DNA from: Ferrimicrobium sp. | Lineage (GTDB): Bacteria; Actinomycetota; Acidimicrobiia; Acidimicrobiales; Acidimicrobiaceae | NCBI GenBank assembly: GCA_027365375.1 | Contig: DAHXNM010000124.1 | Coordinates: 1 to 6,077, forward strand | DNA length: 6,077 bases | Direction of reading: 5' to 3' | Shown: one piece after another, positions 4,494 through 6,077 of the stretch | How positions within the stretch are numbered: position 1 is the stretch's first letter | Layout: every line of letters starts with the position of its first letter | The notes under the pieces: model-generated | The model's input: the letters and a program-made list of their open reading frames with translations, nothing else | What the model was told of the DNA's origin: nothing | Database searches by the model: none | Made by a program: the position numbers and the translations under genes

Positions 4494-6061
4494 CGGCGAT
4501 CGAGTTCACTAGTTAGGCGTTGATAGCTCTCCGAGATCGAGAGCCCCTCCAGATGAAGCCTGCGATGGAGCGCGACCAAAGGCGATTTCGCTTCGAAGGC
4601 TCGCAGCAGATAGGCCTCGACTGGGCAATCTCGCCAATCGTTGGGAAGTCCATCTCCGTGCTGATGAACCTCTCTCCAGACATAAGCAAGCGCTCCGAGA
4701 ACCGAATTGATCCTACCTCCAAAGACCGAGATCGGCTCCTCCAATCCCTCCTGACCAGTAAACCTAGTCAGCCAAGACTCAACCTCCTTGGCCGGCATCG
4801 GTCTAGCTATGAGGAAGCCCTGCGCAAAATCTGCACGTAGAATCTGTGCTACCTCGAGGACCTCGAGGCGCTCAATCCCCTCCAAGACCACGGTCCGGTT
4901 CGCCTCGTGGCCCGCCTGAATGACACCGTCAACAATCGCAAGAGTCGAGAGCGGATGGCTCCAAAGGCGCTGAACTATGGAGCGATCGAGCTTCACCTGA
5001 GAGAAGGGTAGATCGACCAGACGATCCAGATTGGAGTAGCCAGAGCCGAGATCGTCGATCGCGAACTCGATTCCATCTCCTGCCAACTCCCGGAGGATAT
5101 CGGTAGCCTCGGGAGTAAGGTGCTCGCCCTCTAAGAGCTCGAGCGTAAGCCAGCTGAGATCTCCGCCGCATCGCTGCCGAGCAGCCTCTATCACCTGTGA
5201 TAGCCGCTGATCAAGTAGCACTGAGCCTGGCAGATTAATCGAGCATCCTAAACCCAGACCAGCGCTGTCCCAGCACTCCTGTAGCGCGGTTGCGCGGATC
5301 AATGACTCTACGAACAGGTGGCCAAGCTCTCGAGGCCCGAACGCAGCCAGAAACTCCCCAGGCTGAGCAAGTTGATCGTCTCCCACCTCGAGACGGGCCA
5401 AAAGTTCTACTCGCGTTACCGTTCCGGTTCGAAGATCGAGCAGCGGCTGTAGGTGTTCTCGTAGACCGCCGTGAGCCAAAGCCTTACGATAACGCTGCGC
5501 CCTCTGACCACTAAGCGTGCCAACGCCAGAATGATACCGAGTCCAACCAACCTCGAGACTCCGTTGTAGCGCCGCCAGGAACTCCTCTGGGGTACGCCCC
5601 TGGAACTGATCCGTATACTCACCGTAGATCACGCAGAGGCCAATAGCCTGGACCCCGGCCATCACCGGGACGATACTCACCGACCGAAAGCCGAGGCGCT
5701 CAACCACCGACCTCCACGGTCGATATTGCTCGGCAGCTAGCACATCAGCAACACTCACGATAGCGTTGCTCTCCCAAGCCAACACCCCATCCCCAGGGCC
5801 CGTTGGCGAGGATGGATCAAAGATCGCCACTGCCTCTTCGGCAGTACTCATCCAAGATCGCATCTCGGCGGTCAAAGCTCCTCCGAGGTAGCGAAGCCCA
5901 CCATCATCGTGGGAGTCAGAGAGGAGGAAGACCACTCCGCGAACCGATGGCAATGCTGCTACCGCGTCTAAGGTAGCATCCAAGAAGGAGTCCCAGGATC
6001 CATGATCAGTCAACGACTCTCCCATGGCCCCGGCAAGGTAAGTAGCTCGCACGCTGGTCAT
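4424..6061 (-). CDS. GAF-EAL cyclic-di-GMP phosphodiesterase with extra C-terminal domain
   Basis: This predicted cytoplasmic enzyme hydrolyses cyclic-di-GMP to linear pGpG; it has no membrane helix and no GGDEF domain. From the ATG at 6061 it has 545 residues. A GAF-like sensor spans about 16-175. The EAL domain spans about 186-437. Its expected catalytic residues are all visible: E219 in VELLARL (an E-L-L variant of E-A-L), R223, N276, E308, D336-D337 in DDLGSGYSN, K357 in VKLD, E394 and E397 in LEGIE, and Q414 in QGFLIARP. An active phosphodiesterase is therefore likely. Residues about 440-530 form a helical, unassigned domain with W475, C479, H499 and H503, resembling zinc-binding CZB domains. 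The start is uncertain: GAGAGG is only 2 bases before this ATG, and the frame stays open to the window edge, so more N-terminal sequence may exist. It converges on the kinase gene and overlaps it by 70 bases. Confidence 0.88.
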   Translation of the reverse strand: MTSVRATYLAGAMGESLTDHGSWDSFLDATLDAVAALPSVRGVVFLLSDSHDDGGLRYLGGALTAEMRSWMSTAEEAVAIFDPSSPTGPGDGVLAWESNAIVSVADVLAAEQYRPWRSVVERLGFRSVSIVPVMAGVQAIGLCVIYGEYTDQFQGRTPEEFLAALQRSLEVGWTRYHSGVGTLSGQRAQRYRKALAHGGLREHLQPLLDLRTGTVTRVELLARLEVGDDQLAQPGEFLAAFGPRELGHLFVESLIRATALQECWDSAGLGLGCSINLPGSVLLDQRLSQVIEAARQRCGGDLSWLTLELLEGEHLTPEATDILRELAGDGIEFAIDDLGSGYSNLDRLVDLPFSQVKLDRSIVQRLWSHPLSTLAIVDGVIQAGHEANRTVVLEGIERLEVLEVAQILRADFAQGFLIARPMPAKEVESWLTRFTGQEGLEEPISVFGGRINSVLGALAYVWREVHQHGDGLPNDWRDCPVEAYLLRAFEAKSPLVALHRRLHLEGLSISESYQRLTSELDRRQRGLLSGSTAAPRGLRDELIAD

Positions 6062-6077
6062 CGCCTCTCGCTCGCAC

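Noticed and set aside
4520..4840. Plus-strand open frame of 106 codons inside the EAL gene
   Set aside because: It is antisense to a well-supported EAL protein, without a ribosome site or recognisable domain. The other short frames inside the MFS, regulator, kinase and EAL genes were rejected for the same reason.
1..6077. Mobile element, CRISPR array, tRNA or phage-derived module
   Set aside because: No transposase or integrase motifs, no regularly spaced direct repeats, no tRNA-like fold and no terminal inverted repeats were seen.

Overview
The window looks like a chromosomal segment of a moderately GC-rich actinobacterium. The evidence is OmpR-type signalling proteins of actinobacterial flavour, GTG and TTG starts, a 14-helix MFS protein with a long polar tail, and an indole-3-glycerol-phosphate synthase N-terminus of actinobacterial style. 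The composition (mid-fifties GC by eye) and the MFS and EAL protein styles would fit an acidophilic Acidimicrobiia member such as a Ferrimicrobium relative. That placement is inference, and no marker gene here proves it. I see no tRNA, rRNA, CRISPR array, insertion sequence or integrase.

Layout, left to right. (1) Bases 1-227, minus strand, hold the first 75 codons of trpC, which runs off the left edge. (2) Bases 228-459 are a divergent control region with a palindromic operator-like site at 282-306, possible promoter elements, and a strong stem-loop at 344-391 in the presumed leader of the next gene. (3) Bases 460-2313, plus strand, encode a 14-TM MFS transporter of DHA2-like architecture. 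(4) Bases 2314-2377 are a short gap with a perfect 10-bp hairpin and an alternative 8-bp pairing that would cover the ribosome binding site of the next gene. (5) Bases 2378-3049 encode an OmpR/PhoB-type response regulator. (6) Bases 3030-4493 encode its partner membrane histidine kinase, overlapping the regulator by 20 bases, with an unusually histidine-rich outside sensor domain. (7) Bases 4424-6061, minus strand, encode a GAF-EAL cyclic-di-GMP phosphodiesterase with an extra C-terminal helical domain. It converges on the kinase gene and overlaps it by 70 bases, and its reading frame stays open to the right edge.

How the genes may work together. The regulator and kinase are almost certainly one cotranscribed two-component system. 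The transporter lies just upstream on the same strand and may belong to the same transcript or be its target. The convergent EAL protein would lower cyclic-di-GMP in response to a ligand or signal sensed by its GAF domain, and its antisense 3' overlap could link its expression to that of the kinase. trpC belongs to tryptophan synthesis and probably only shares the divergent promoter region. No clear new multi-gene system is visible. The most unusual points are the competing RNA hairpins before the regulator, the histidine-rich sensor, the CZB-like tail of the EAL protein and the long convergent coding overlap.
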